The notes below the pieces were generated by a model. The model was not told the DNA's origin, ran no database searches, and was given only the letters and a program-made list of their open reading frames with translations. Shown here piece by piece: positions 7,846 through 16,917 of a stretch of DNA of 64,000 bases. The position numbers were made by a program, and so were the translations under genes. Where the stretch lies: contig NZ_JACBYP010000009.1 of NCBI RefSeq assembly GCF_018982965.1, forward strand, positions 1-64,000, written 5' to 3'. The number at the start of each line of letters is the position of its first letter. The first letter of the stretch is position 1. This DNA comes from Streptomyces mayonensis (GTDB lineage Bacteria > Actinomycetota > Actinomycetes > Streptomycetales > Streptomycetaceae).

Positions 7846-9093
7846 CTAGACGGAGACCTTGCCGCCGCTCCCGCTGGGCGTGGTGGGCGTACTGGACGTG
7901 TCGGAGGCGCCCGGAGCGTCGTCCGCGGCGGCCTTCGGCCCGGAGGCCGCCGCGGCGGACGTGTCGCGGGCCTCGCCGCGCGCCCGCTGCTCACGGCTGC
8001 GGGCACCGGCACCCGCGTCCCGTTTGAAGGCCCAGTCCATCTTCGGCTCCACCACGTACCGCATGACCCGCTGGACCGGCTTGGTGCACAGCAGGGTGAT
8101 GACGGTGGCCGCGAGGACGGTCAGCACGATTCCGCCGAGCGGCGTGTCCCACCAGGCATCGTGGAACCAGCCCGAGAACGTGGCCTCCTTCGACAGGAAA
8201 CCGTGCAGCAGGTAGCCGTAGATCGTGCCCGCGCCGAGCGTCGTGAACCACATCCGGCGCCCCGGCACCCAGGAGAAGAAGCACGCGGTCAGCACGACCG
8301 AGCACCCGAAGAGCGCCACCGTCACGATGGGCCCCGACCACCAGGGGGCGCTCAGGTCCTCCACGGAGGCGTTGCGGTAGAACCAGTCGGTCTGCATGCG
8401 CGGCATCGACCACCAGGCGATCGCCAGCGCCGCCGCGACCACCGGGACCGACAGGATGCGCACGGAGCGGCGGCGCACCAGCTGGAAGTGCTCGGGGCGC
8501 AGCATCAGCCCCAGCACGAAGCACGGCAGGAACTGCAGCACGCGCTGCATGTTCAGGTCGTTGCCGATGGTGGGTGTCACGGACGCCAGGGCGGCGATGA
8601 CCAGGGAGACGGGGAGCGGCCAGCGCAGCGTCTGCCAGATGGGGGTGGTCAGCCGCCAGACGAACAGCGCGCACAGGAACCACAGCAGATAGGTGGGATC
8701 CAGCAGGCTGATGTCGTTCGACGGGTCCTCGCTGAAGCGGCGGTGCAGCGCGTAGGCGGTCTCGAAGACGATGTACGGGACGACGACACCCGTGATCAGC
8801 CGTTTGACGCGCCGCGGGCTCCCGTCGAAGCTGCGGGAGAAGTAGCCGGAGATGATGATGAACGCCGGCATGTGGAACGTGTAAAGGACCCGGTAGAGGG
8901 CCTCCACGGTCGGATTCCCGTTGAGGATCTGGCCCCAGGAGTGGCCGATGCCGACCAGCGCGATAGCCAGGAACTTGGCGTTGTCGAAGAACGCGTCGCG
9001 CTGCCGACTCGGCTGAGCCCGTGCCTGCGGTGTCTGCTGATCCGGTGAGGGCGGCGATTTCAGGTCGCCGTGCGATCGCAGCGAGCTAGTCAT
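7846..9093 (-). CDS. Acyltransferase 3 family membrane protein
   Basis: A 415-aa protein with about 10 membrane helices and the acyltransferase-3 signature: FFDNAKFLAIALVGIGH near residues 34-50 (usually including the catalytic His) and FHMPAFIIISGYF near 73-85. These enzymes O-acylate sugars, peptidoglycan, secondary metabolites or lipids at the membrane; the substrate is not evident. The last 65 residues form an Ala/Ser/Thr/Pro-rich cytoplasmic tail. The start is ATG at 9091-9093. It is convergent with the HD gene. Confidence 0.82.
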   Translation of the reverse strand: MTSSLRSHGDLKSPPSPDQQTPQARAQPSRQRDAFFDNAKFLAIALVGIGHSWGQILNGNPTVEALYRVLYTFHMPAFIIISGYFSRSFDGSPRRVKRLITGVVVPYIVFETAYALHRRFSEDPSNDISLLDPTYLLWFLCALFVWRLTTPIWQTLRWPLPVSLVIAALASVTPTIGNDLNMQRVLQFLPCFVLGLMLRPEHFQLVRRRSVRILSVPVVAAALAIAWWSMPRMQTDWFYRNASVEDLSAPWWSGPIVTVALFGCSVVLTACFFSWVPGRRMWFTTLGAGTIYGYLLHGFLSKEATFSGWFHDAWWDTPLGGIVLTVLAATVITLLCTKPVQRVMRYVVEPKMDWAFKRDAGAGARSREQRARGEARDTSAAAASGPKAAADDAPGASDTSSTPTTPSGSGGKVSV

Positions 9094-9727
9094 GCAACCC
9101 CCCGCCGAAAACCCGGCGAGTCGGCACAGGACCTCGCTGCTCTGCTGGGGGACGAGGCAGCGTAGAACATCTGAGGCACCCTAGCGTTCTCCCTCTGCAG
9201 ACGTAAAACCCTCGACGTCATTCCTGCATTTCGGATCCCGACTACCTACCGGGTGCCCCGTATTCCGCGGAACTTGACGCCGCCGATCGCGTGACGGTAC
9301 CCACACCGCTGGGTAGGCCCTGTCCGGAAGCGCCTGGCAGGGCACCCCACTTGTCATGACTCGTCCTGACTAAACGGCGCATAAGACCGACGGGCGACTC
9401 CGCCGGAGTGTCCGTCGATGTACGCGTCGACGCACATCGGTGATGTGTCCCCCGCGACAATTCGAAATGCCTGCGAACGCGTTGTGTGGGCATGGAAACG
9501 AACTGACCGGAATTCTCCGTACGGAGGCCCTGTCGCGCCCCTGCGCGGGGTGCGATGGTTGAGCACGCCCGCGTGCACGCGGGAGCATGCCGGCGGGAGA
9601 TCCGGCCGAACGATGTGTCACCTGCCGCATAGCGGGGCCCGGTTGGTGGCACGATGGTTCTGGCGGGGGGTGCACGCAGCCGCACCTCCGGGCCGGGAGA
9701 GCGGACCGACCGAGGGTGTGATCAGTT
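9094..9727. other. Long low-GC intergenic region with a 16-base perfect palindrome
   Basis: About 630 bases hold no gene I can support. The part around 9140-9520 is clearly less GC-rich than the surroundings. A perfect palindrome, CCCGCGTGCACGCGGG, lies at 9568-9583, about 145 bases before the next gene, and is a candidate regulator site. Confidence 0.55.
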
Positions 9728-9922
9728 GTGGCCATTTCACTGTCAGTGGTGCTGCTGTTGGCGATCATCCTGGTGGTGCTGCTCAGGGGAGGCTCCATCA
9801 AGGCGGGGCCGGCCGTCGTCGCGGTCCTCTTCGGCTTCTTCCTGGCCTCCACCGGCATGGCCGACGACATCCAGCGCTTCCTGGACTCGATAGCGGACAT
9901 GGTCAACTCGATCCAGTTCTAG
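9728..9922 (+). CDS. Small two-helix membrane protein of unknown function
   Basis: A 64-aa protein. Hydrophobic segments span about residues 3-20 and 28-44, separated by RGGSIKAG, and an amphipathic tail (ADDIQRFLDSIADMVNSIQF) follows. The GTG start has GAGGG at 9712-9716, slightly distant. Codon use is normal for the neighbourhood. I do not recognise a function. A hairpin terminator follows. Confidence 0.65.
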   Translation: MAISLSVVLLLAIILVVLLRGGSIKAGPAVVAVLFGFFLASTGMADDIQRFLDSIADMVNSIQF

Positions 9923-10023
9923 GCTCACCGGGCCCGTGCGGGGCCACGCACCCGCCATGAGGCCACGGCCCCCGGTCCGGCACCCGAGAGCCCGACCGGC
10001 CACCGGCCCCGGAGCATACGAAG

Positions 10024-10061
10024 GCCCCCGGCCCGATCCTCTCGGGGACCGGGCCGGAGGC
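10024..10061. terminator. Hairpin terminator
   Basis: Fifteen-base arms (10024-10038 and 10047-10061) with two mismatches and an 8-base loop lie between two convergent genes. Confidence 0.7.
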
Positions 10062-10075
10062 GTCTTCGAGGCCCG

Positions 10076-10363
10076 TCAGCCAGTGCCCTCCGAAGACCCC
10101 TCGGGAGGGTCCGTGGACAGCGGGGCGGCCGTCACCTTGTCGACGCGCCCCCGGCTGAAGTGGATCCAGGTCGCCCATCCCGTGCGCGGAGTACCCACGT
10201 ACAGCCAGGCCTCGGAACGGCCCCTCCGCCTCCAGAGCCTGAAACCCCGGCCGGAGGTGCTCGTGTACAGCGACATGTAGTCCCTGTCGGTGATCGACTG
10301 GGCGGGGTTCCCGAGCAGACGCTTCACCTGACTGCGGGTCATGCCCGGCTCCACGGTGGTCAT
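10076..10363 (-). CDS. Hypothetical protein, SmpA/BamE-like fold possible
   Basis: A 95-aa protein from the ATG at 10361-10363. The early stretch MTRSQVKRLLGNPAQSIT resembles the start of SmpA/OmlA-type domains, where a helix with VxxLLGxP precedes a beta-sheet, and WLYVGTPRTGWATWIHFSRGRV could be the following strands. No signal peptide is seen with this start. The frame stays open to 10471, but the extra N-terminal residues look unlike protein. The ribosome-binding site is weak, so the start is uncertain. Confidence 0.5.
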   Translation of the reverse strand: MTTVEPGMTRSQVKRLLGNPAQSITDRDYMSLYTSTSGRGFRLWRRRGRSEAWLYVGTPRTGWATWIHFSRGRVDKVTAAPLSTDPPEGSSEGTG

Positions 10364-10473
10364 GGCGGCACCGTAAGCAGCCGCAGACGGGACCGGTCCC
10401 GTCACCGCGGGACGTTCCCGGAACGGAAAACGCACGGGCAGCCGGGAAACGCACGGGCAGCCGGAAAACACCC

Positions 10474-10511
10474 GGGGCCGGACCGGAGGAACGACCCTCC
10501 GACCCGGCCCC
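10474..10511 (-). terminator. Terminator of the tRNA-Gly gene
   Basis: Sixteen-base arms (10474-10489 and 10496-10511) with two mismatches lie just downstream of the minus-strand tRNA gene. Confidence 0.65.
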
Positions 10512-10521
10512 GGCCGTCTGG

Positions 10522-10592
10522 AGCGGGCGACGGGAATCGAACCCGCGTAGCCAGTTTGGAAGACTGGGGCTCTACCATTGAGCTACGCCCGC
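10522..10592 (-). tRNA. tRNA-Gly (anticodon TCC)
   Basis: A complete cloverleaf of 71 bases. The acceptor stem pairs GCGGGCG with CGCCCGC. The anticodon loop CTTCCAA sits between CCAGT and ACTGG, and the T arm has GGTTCGATTCC. The 3' CCA is not encoded. It reads GGA codons. Confidence 0.97.
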
Positions 10593-10755
10593 ACAACACG
10601 CGCCGCAGGTCGGTGACCGCGGCACTGCAGGCATCGTAGCGGGTCGCACCCCTTCACCGCACACCCCTCCCGGTCCGCGCCGGACCTTTCGGGGTGCCCG
10701 GGAAACCCTGCGGTCCCCGGTGCCTGGCTGCATGTACCCTACGTGTCGCACCAGA

Positions 10756-10832
10756 CGGGGTGTGGCGCAGCTTGGTAGCGCGTCCGCTTTGGGAGCGGAA
10801 GGCCGTGGGTTCAAATCCCGCCACCCCGACCA
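10756..10832 (+). tRNA. tRNA-Pro (anticodon TGG), CCA encoded
   Basis: The cloverleaf covers 10756-10829. The acceptor stem pairs CGGGGTG with CACCCCG, the anticodon loop is TTTGGGA on stem TCCGC/GCGGA, and the T arm has GGTTCAAATCC. The CCA tail is encoded at 10830-10832. Confidence 0.97.
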
Positions 10833-11047
10833 CCTCGGCCGTTGTCGGCCGATCCCCCCTCCGGCGGGCGTCCGGACCCCTCGGACGAGCCCCCGTGATC
10901 GCCTTTTGGGTCGGGTAGTCGCTGCCGTTACTATGCAAGCTGCACGCCCGTGTGTCTCAGCGTCTGAAGTCTCCGGGCGGCGAAATTTGCCGGACGCCCT
11001 CTGTTTCCGGCAGAACCCAAGAAGTCAGCCACCAAGGAGACCGAACC

Positions 11048-12475
11048 GTGAAGAGCGCCGTGGAGACCCTGAACCCGACCCGGGTTCGGCTCACTGTCGA
11101 GGTGCCCTTCGAGGAGCTCAAGGACAGCCTCGACGCGGCGTACAAGAAGATCAACCAGCAGGTCACGGTGAAGGGCTTCCGCAAGGGCAAGATCCCGGCC
11201 CGGGTCATCGACCAGCGGTTCGGCCGCGGTGCGGTGCTGGAGGAGGCGGTCAACGACGCGCTTCCCAAGTTCTACACCGACGCGGTCAACGAGGCCGAGC
11301 TGAACCCGCTCGGCCAGCCCGAGGTCGACATCACGGAGCTGAAGGACGGCGAGACGCTGAACTTCACCGCCGAGGTCGACATCCGTCCGACCGTCGAGAT
11401 CCCGGACTACTCCGGCATCGAGGTCGAGGTCGACGCCGTCGAGGTCAGTGACGAGGACGTCGAGAAGTCGGTGGAGCAGCTGCGCGAGCGCTTCGCCTCC
11501 ACCTCGCCGGTCGAGCGCGCCGCCGAGGACGGCGACGTGGTCACCCTCGACCTGGAGGCCAAGGTCGACGGCGAGGTCCTCGAGGACGGCGTCGCCGACG
11601 GCGTCTCCTACACCATCGGCTCCGGCGAGCTGCTCGACGGCATCGACGACGCGGTGAAGGGCCTGGAGGCCGGTGGTGAGGCCACCTTCACCTCCGAGCT
11701 CAAGGGCGGCTCGGCGGCCGGCAAGGCGGCCGAGGTCACCGTCAAGGTCAGCCAGGTCGCCGCGCGCGAGCTGCCCGAGCTGGACGACGACTTCGCCCAG
11801 CTCGCCTCCGAGTTCGACACCCTGGAGGAGCTGCAGGCCGACAGCCGCAAGCGCCTCGCCAACATGAAGCAGTACGACCAGGCCACGCAGGCCCAGGAGC
11901 GCGTCCTGGACAAGCTGCTCGAGCTGGTCGAGGTCCCCGTCCCCGAGAAGCTCCTCGAGGACGAGATCAACACCCGCAAGCACAACCTGGAGCACCACCA
12001 GCTCGGCCAGATGGGCCTCGACCTGGAGAAGTACCTGGAGATCCAGGGCAAGACCGCCGAGGAGTTCGAGACCGAGACCCGCGAGGCCGCGGTCAAGGGC
12101 ATCAAGACCCAGTTCGTCCTCGACGAGCTGGTCAAGCAGGAGAACCTCAACGTCAGCCAGGAAGAGCTGACGGAGCACCTCATGCGCCGTGCCTCCTCCT
12201 CCGGCATGTCCCCCGACCAGTTCGCCCAGGCCGTCGTCGAGCAGGGCCAGGTCCCGCTCCTCGTCGGTGAGGTCGCCCGCGGCAAGGCCCTGGCCGCCGT
12301 GGTCGAGAAGGCCACGGTCAAGGACACCAACGGCGAGGTCGTCGACCTGGACGACGAGGAGGACGAGGAGACGGAGGCCGCCGAGGCCGCCGCCACCGAG
12401 ACCGCCGACGCCGACAAGGCCGAGGACAAGGCCGACAAGGCTGAGGACAAGGCCGAGGAGAAGACCGAGGGCTGA
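11048..12475 (+). CDS. tig: Trigger factor, ribosome-bound chaperone and peptidyl-prolyl isomerase
   Basis: A 475-aa protein in three domains. The N-terminal ribosome-binding domain has the signature [12 protein letters not shown] near residues 43-54. The FKBP-type PPIase domain spans about 155-240 ([15 protein letters not shown], then [22 protein letters not shown]). A helical C-terminal chaperone domain follows. The end is a long acidic, Ala/Glu/Asp/Lys-rich tail from about 435 with repeated DKAEDKA units. The GTG start has AAGGAGA (11035-11040) eight bases upstream. It is monocistronic, ends in a strong hairpin, and precedes the clp genes as in most actinobacteria. Confidence 0.97.
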   Translation: MKSAVETLNPTRVRLTVEVPFEELKDSLDAAYKKINQQVTVKGFRKGKIPARVIDQRFGRGAVLEEAVNDALPKFYTDAVNEAELNPLGQPEVDITELKDGETLNFTAEVDIRPTVEIPDYSGIEVEVDAVEVSDEDVEKSVEQLRERFASTSPVERAAEDGDVVTLDLEAKVDGEVLEDGVADGVSYTIGSGELLDGIDDAVKGLEAGGEATFTSELKGGSAAGKAAEVTVKVSQVAARELPELDDDFAQLASEFDTLEELQADSRKRLANMKQYDQATQAQERVLDKLLELVEVPVPEKLLEDEINTRKHNLEHHQLGQMGLDLEKYLEIQGKTAEEFETETREAAVKGIKTQFVLDELVKQENLNVSQEELTEHLMRRASSSGMSPDQFAQAVVEQGQVPLLVGEVARGKALAAVVEKATVKDTNGEVVDLDDEEDEETEAAEAAATETADADKAEDKADKAEDKAEEKTEG

Positions 12476-12501
12476 TCCCCCTCGCGTCCTTCCAGACGGA
12501 C

Positions 12502-12543
12502 GCAGAACGGGCCCCGGACGACGAGCGCCGGGGCCCGTTCTGC
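12502..12543 (+). terminator. tig terminator
   Basis: Perfect 16-base arms (12502-12517 and 12528-12543) with a 10-base loop lie 26 bases after the tig stop. Confidence 0.9.
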
Positions 12544-12674
12544 ATACGGCAGGGACAGCACCCCGGGGGCGCGGGGCCGTGCCGGTGTGCGGCTGCGCCG
12601 CGCGGGCGCGAGCAACCGCGACGAAGCCGCACCCGGCACCGGACAGGCACCGGACAGGCCCCGTGGCGGCGCTA

Positions 12675-12688
12675 CGCCCGAGGCGAAC
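12675..12688. promoter_or_regulatory. ClgR-type operator upstream of clpP1
   Basis: CGCCCGAGGCGAAC matches CGC-N5-GCGAAC, the reverse complement of the GTTCGC-N5-GCG box reported for ClgR, the activator of clp and lon genes in Streptomyces. It lies 144 bases before the clpP1 start, a sensible position for an activator. The clgR gene itself is not in the window. Confidence 0.65.
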
Positions 12689-12831
12689 ACCCGCGGAACC
12701 GGGATGGCGCCACAGGCCCCCCGCGTTAGGGTCCATGAATACGAGGGCAGGGGAGTCTGACGAAAGCGGCTCCAGCCCCGCAGGGAAACGTGAGACGGCC
12801 CGGCGCCGTCGTAAGACGAGCAGGTGGATAC

Positions 12832-13449
12832 GTGACGAATCTGATGCCCTCAGCCGCCGGCGAGCCCTCCATCGGTGGCGGCCTCGGCGACCAGGTCTAC
12901 AACCGGCTGCTCGGCGAGCGGATCATCTTCCTCGGCCAGCCGGTCGACGACGACATTGCCAACAAGATCACCGCGCAGCTGCTGCTCCTTGCCGCCGATC
13001 CGGACAAGGACATCTTCCTGTACATCAACAGCCCGGGCGGTTCGATCACGGCCGGCATGGCGATCTACGACACCATGCAGTACATCAAGAACGACGTGGT
13101 GACGATCGCCATGGGCCTCGCGGCCTCCATGGGACAGTTCCTGCTCAGCGCGGGCACCCCGGGCAAGCGCTTCGCACTGCCGAACGCCGAGATCCTGATC
13201 CACCAGCCCTCCGCCGGCCTCGCCGGTTCGGCCTCGGACATCAAGATCCACGCCGAGCGGCTGCTGCACACCAAGAAGCGCATGGCCGAGCTCACCTCGC
13301 AGCACACCGGCCAGACGATCGAGCAGATCACCCGCGACTCGGACCGCGACCGCTGGTTCGACGCCTTCGAGGCCAAGGAGTACGGCCTCGTCGACGACGT
13401 GATCACCACGGCCGCCGGCATGCCGGGCGGCGGCGGTACGGGCGCCTGA
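12832..13449 (+). CDS. clpP1: ATP-dependent Clp protease proteolytic subunit ClpP1
   Basis: A 205-aa serine peptidase subunit that forms the degradation chamber with ClpP2. The catalytic triad is Ser99 (GLAASMGQF), His124 (LIHQPS) and about Asp173 ([16 protein letters not shown]). The GTG start follows AGGTGG (12822-12827); an ATG four codons later is an alternative. The short N-terminal sequence before the conserved [11 protein letters not shown] is likely removed by self-processing. It is separated from clpP2 by 50 bases, so the two form an operon. A ClgR box lies upstream. Confidence 0.97.
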   Translation: MTNLMPSAAGEPSIGGGLGDQVYNRLLGERIIFLGQPVDDDIANKITAQLLLLAADPDKDIFLYINSPGGSITAGMAIYDTMQYIKNDVVTIAMGLAASMGQFLLSAGTPGKRFALPNAEILIHQPSAGLAGSASDIKIHAERLLHTKKRMAELTSQHTGQTIEQITRDSDRDRWFDAFEAKEYGLVDDVITTAAGMPGGGGTGA

Positions 13450-13499
13450 GCCATCCCCCGCCCCGAGCCGACCGCCTCAGCCCCTTTACAGGAGACACT

Positions 13500-14213
13500 G
13501 TGAACGACTTCCCCGGCAGCGGCCTGTACGACCGCATGCACGCCACGCAGGACATGGGCGCCGCCGCGTCCCAGGGCCGCTACACCGGCCCGCAGGCCGA
13601 GTCCCGCTACGTCATCCCGCGCTTCGTCGAGCGCACCTCGCAGGGCGTGCGCGAGTACGACCCGTACGCGAAGCTCTTCGAGGAGCGCGTGATCTTCCTC
13701 GGCGTCCAGATCGACGACGCCTCCGCCAACGACGTCATGGCGCAGCTGCTGTGCCTGGAGTCGATGGACCCCGACCGGGACATCTCGGTCTACATCAACA
13801 GCCCCGGCGGCTCGTTCACCGCGCTCACGGCCATCTACGACACGATGCAGTACGTGAAGCCGGACATCCAGACGGTCTGCATGGGCCAGGCCGCCTCCGC
13901 CGCCGCCGTCCTGCTGGCCGCCGGCACCCCGGGCAAGCGCATGGCGCTGCCGAACGCCCGCGTCCTGATCCACCAGCCGTACAGCGAGACCGGCCGCGGC
14001 CAGGTCTCCGACCTGGAGATCGCCGCCAACGAGATCCTGCGGATGCGCTCGCAGCTGGAGGAGATGCTGGCCAAGCACTCCACCACGCCCGTCGAGAAGA
14101 TCCGCGACGACATCGAGCGCGACAAGATCCTCACGGCCGAGGACGCGCTGGGCTACGGCCTGATCGACCAGATCATCACCACCCGGAAGATGGACAACTC
14201 CTCTCTCCGCTAG
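13500..14213 (+). CDS. clpP2: ATP-dependent Clp protease proteolytic subunit ClpP2
   Basis: A 237-aa paralogue and partner of ClpP1. The catalytic Ser133 ([12 protein letters not shown]) and His158 ([12 protein letters not shown]) are present. It has a longer N-terminal extension, about 40 residues before [13 protein letters not shown], than ClpP1, which is typical of the actinobacterial second subunit and is probably cleaved. The GTG start has AGGAGA at 13490-13495. It forms an operon with clpP1; a strong stem-loop separates it from clpX. Confidence 0.97.
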   Translation: MNDFPGSGLYDRMHATQDMGAAASQGRYTGPQAESRYVIPRFVERTSQGVREYDPYAKLFEERVIFLGVQIDDASANDVMAQLLCLESMDPDRDISVYINSPGGSFTALTAIYDTMQYVKPDIQTVCMGQAASAAAVLLAAGTPGKRMALPNARVLIHQPYSETGRGQVSDLEIAANEILRMRSQLEEMLAKHSTTPVEKIRDDIERDKILTAEDALGYGLIDQIITTRKMDNSSLR

Positions 14214-14239
14214 GCGGGAGGCTGTATCGTCTGCCGCTC

Positions 14240-14285
14240 CTTGGCACGGTTTGACGCGGTTCACGTCAAGGCGAACCGTGCCAAG
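14240..14285 (+). terminator. Stem-loop between clpP2 and clpX
   Basis: Perfect 12-base arms CTTGGCACGGTT (14240-14251) and AACCGTGCCAAG (14274-14285) enclose a second small hairpin, TGACG/CGTCA. It could terminate or attenuate the clpP operon or protect its 3' end, making clpX transcription partly independent. Confidence 0.7.
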
Positions 14286-14404
14286 GGGGGCCCGGACGAG
14301 GGGCCCGGCAAGGTACCGTCGGACATAAGGCAGCACCAGGAGTCCGCTGTACGGCGACGTGACGTCGACGTCCAGGAGTCTCCCAGGCGAAGGGGAAGCA
14401 CACC

Positions 14405-15691
14405 GTGGCACGCATCGGTGACGGCGGCGATCTGCTCAAGTGCTCGTTCTGCGGGAAGAGCCAGAAGCAGGTCAAGAAGCTCATCGCAGGGCCCGGTGTG
14501 TACATCTGCGACGAGTGCATCGACCTCTGCAACGAGATCATCGAGGAAGAGCTCGCGGAGAGCAGCGAGGTGCGCTGGGAGGAACTCCCGAAGCCCCGCG
14601 AGATCTACGAGTTCCTCGAGAGCTACGTGGTCGGCCAGGAAGCAGCCAAGAAGGCGCTCTCCGTCGCGGTGTACAACCACTACAAGCGGGTCCAGGCCGG
14701 CGAGAACGGCGGAGCCCAAGGCCGCGAGGACGCCATCGAGTTGGCGAAGTCCAACATCCTCCTGCTGGGCCCCACGGGCTCCGGCAAGACGCTCCTCGCC
14801 CAGACCCTGGCGCGCATGCTGAACGTGCCGTTCGCCATCGCCGACGCCACCGCGCTCACCGAGGCGGGGTACGTCGGAGAGGACGTCGAGAACATCCTCC
14901 TGAAGCTGATCCAGGCCGCGGACTACGACGTCAAGAAGGCCGAGACCGGCATCATCTACATCGACGAGATCGACAAGGTCGCGCGCAAGAGCGAGAACCC
15001 GTCGATCACCCGTGACGTCTCGGGCGAGGGCGTCCAGCAGGCCCTGCTGAAGATCCTGGAGGGCACCACGGCCTCGGTGCCGCCGCAGGGCGGTCGCAAA
15101 CACCCGCACCAGGAGTTCATCCAGATCGACACGACGAACGTCCTGTTCATCGTGGGCGGCGCCTTCTCGGGCCTGGAGAAGATCATCGAGGGGCGGGCCG
15201 GCGCCAAGGGCATCGGCTTCGGTGCGCAGATCCGCTCCAAGCGGGAGATCGAGTCCAAGGACCAGTTCGAGCAGGTCATGCCGGAGGACCTGGTCAAGTT
15301 CGGCATGATCCCCGAGTTCATCGGCCGGCTCCCCGTCATCACCTCCGTGCACAACCTCGACCGCGAGGCACTCCTCCAGATCCTGGTCGAGCCGCGCAAC
15401 GCACTCGTCAAGCAGTACGAGCGCCTCTTCGAACTCGACGGCGTGGAGCTGGACTTCGAGCGCGAGGCCCTGGAGGCCATCGCCGACCAGGCCATCCTCC
15501 GCCAGACCGGCGCCCGCGGCCTGCGCGCCATCATGGAGGAGGTCCTCCAGGGCGTCATGTACGAGGTCCCCTCCCGCAAGGACGTCGCCCGCGTCGTCAT
15601 CACCGCAGACGTGGTCCTGTCCAACGTCAACCCGACACTGATCCCGCGGGATTCGCGCGGCCGGGGCTCGGGCGAGCAGAAGACGGCCTGA
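14405..15691 (+). CDS. clpX: ClpX, AAA+ unfoldase subunit of Clp protease
   Basis: A 428-aa protein that unfolds substrates and feeds them to ClpP. The N-terminal zinc-binding domain has C13, C16, C35 and C38. Walker A is [12 protein letters not shown] (about residues 120-131) and Walker B is IIYIDEIDK (about 183-191). The ClpP-docking IGF-type loop region lies near residue 275 (KGIGFGAQI), and the sensor-2 motif [10 protein letters not shown] near residue 375. GTG start with GAAGGGGAAG upstream. It ends before a strong bidirectional hairpin. Confidence 0.97.
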   Translation: MARIGDGGDLLKCSFCGKSQKQVKKLIAGPGVYICDECIDLCNEIIEEELAESSEVRWEELPKPREIYEFLESYVVGQEAAKKALSVAVYNHYKRVQAGENGGAQGREDAIELAKSNILLLGPTGSGKTLLAQTLARMLNVPFAIADATALTEAGYVGEDVENILLKLIQAADYDVKKAETGIIYIDEIDKVARKSENPSITRDVSGEGVQQALLKILEGTTASVPPQGGRKHPHQEFIQIDTTNVLFIVGGAFSGLEKIIEGRAGAKGIGFGAQIRSKREIESKDQFEQVMPEDLVKFGMIPEFIGRLPVITSVHNLDREALLQILVEPRNALVKQYERLFELDGVELDFEREALEAIADQAILRQTGARGLRAIMEEVLQGVMYEVPSRKDVARVVITADVVLSNVNPTLIPRDSRGRGSGEQKTA

Positions 15692-15730
15692 GACCACCAC
15701 GAGCCGCGGTCGTACGCGGCGGCACACACC

Positions 15731-15771
15731 AACGCCGAAGGGGCCCCGTCGACCGGGGCCCCTTCCGCGTT
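15731..15771. terminator. Bidirectional terminator after clpX
   Basis: Twelve-base perfect arms (15737-15748 and 15754-15765), extended by AACGC/GCGTT (15731-15735, 15767-15771), lie between convergent clpX and the PGYQ-protein gene. Confidence 0.88.
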
Positions 15772-15788
15772 CGTCCGTGGTTCGCTCG

Positions 15789-16781
15789 TCAGGCCTTGAC
15801 GCGGATCTCCTTGCGGAGCTTGGTGGTGACGTCGGCGGCGACGTCCTTCGACACACCCTGGGTGGCGTCACCGGGGGAGACCAGGGCGAGCGTGCTGTAG
15901 TCCGCCCAGGCGCAGATCCAGTCGGTCTTGTCCTTCTTGGTGAGCTGGTTCTTGCCCTCGACCCCCTGGCACTTCATGACCGCGCCGTCGAGTTCGACCG
16001 ACTCGGGCTCGCCGACGACCTTGCCGCCGCCGGTCCCGGACGACGAGGACGAGCTCTTCTCGGACTCGGCCTTGAACTCCGCGAAGAGCTTGTCGACCGT
16101 GGCCTCCGGGTCGGAGATCTTCCCGTAGGCCCCGATGAAGGTGATGCCCTTGGCCTTCGCCATCTCGGTCGCGTCGGGCGCGGTGCTCGGGTCGGAGGGG
16201 TCGTAGCCGCTCAGGTCGGCCGTGGAGTAGAAGCCGGTCACGGTGGTCCCGTCCTCGACTCCGCTCTTCTTCAGCTGCTCGACCGACTCGTCGTCGGCCG
16301 CGGCCCCCTCGTCACCGGCGCGCGTGTAGTCGGTCAGGACCTTCTCCGGCGCCGTCAGCTTGTGCGGGCCGTCGTCCTCGACGTCGCCGCCCGCGCCGCC
16401 GCCCGTGCCGAACACGAAGTAGGCGCCCACGCCGATCGCGGCCACGACCGCCACCGCACCGATGATCAGGCCGGTCTTCTTCTTGCCGCCGCCCGGCGCC
16501 GGCGGCTGCGGCATGCCGTACGGCGGCTGGCCGGGAGGCTGCTGGCCGTAGGGGGGCTGCTGGCCGTAGGGAGGCTGCTGGCCGTACGGCGGCGTCTGCG
16601 GCGGGACACCGCCGCCCTGCTGCGGGTAGCCGTAGCCCGGCTGCGGGGGAGGCGTCTGCTGGGGGTAGCCGTAGCCGGGCTGGGGGGCCTGCGGCGGTTG
16701 CTGGCCGTACGGTCCCGGCTGGCCGTACGGTCCGGGCTGCTGGGGCTGTCCGCCGTACGGGCCCGGCTGGTTGTGACTCAT
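15789..16781 (-). CDS. PGYQ-rich single-pass membrane protein of unknown function
   Basis: A 330-aa protein. Residues 1-105 are a disordered Pro/Gly/Gln/Tyr-rich region with tandem units (YGQQPP and QPGYGYPQQ repeated). One membrane helix follows KKK at about residues 110-130 ([21 protein letters not shown]). The rest would be extracytoplasmic, with a Ser-rich linker (SSSSSSG) and two cysteines (MKCQGV, WICAWAD) that could form a disulfide. Such architecture is common among Streptomyces envelope proteins. The function is unknown. Start ATG at 16779-16781 with GAGGGGGAA upstream. Divergent from valS. Confidence 0.8.
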   Translation of the reverse strand: MSHNQPGPYGGQPQQPGPYGQPGPYGQQPPQAPQPGYGYPQQTPPPQPGYGYPQQGGGVPPQTPPYGQQPPYGQQPPYGQQPPGQPPYGMPQPPAPGGGKKKTGLIIGAVAVVAAIGVGAYFVFGTGGGAGGDVEDDGPHKLTAPEKVLTDYTRAGDEGAAADDESVEQLKKSGVEDGTTVTGFYSTADLSGYDPSDPSTAPDATEMAKAKGITFIGAYGKISDPEATVDKLFAEFKAESEKSSSSSSGTGGGKVVGEPESVELDGAVMKCQGVEGKNQLTKKDKTDWICAWADYSTLALVSPGDATQGVSKDVAADVTTKLRKEIRVKA

Positions 16782-16905
16782 TTCTGGGTTCCCCCTCGGA
16801 TGTTTACGTGGTCCCGACATCCTGACCCAGGACCGGCGCGCACAGGTAACCGGGGGCCGCACCGTTACAAAGGAAACGCGTTTCGGGACAGGGTCGTGAC
16901 GCCCT

Positions 16906-16911
16906 TAAACT
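16906..16911 (+). promoter_or_regulatory. -10 box of a leaderless valS transcript
   Basis: TAAACT lies six bases before the valS GTG, and no Shine-Dalgarno sequence is present. Confidence 0.5.
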
Positions 16912-16917
16912 GACCCC

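Noticed and set aside
10364..10471. Upstream extension of the 95-aa gene
   Set aside because: The extra residues have unusual composition and sit over the repeat GCACGGGCAGCCGG; the ATG at 10361-10363 starts the folded part.
14255..14277. ClgR box before clpX
   Set aside because: GCGAAC is present, but the matching CGC five bases before the GCG is absent. The sequence is explained by the stem-loop.
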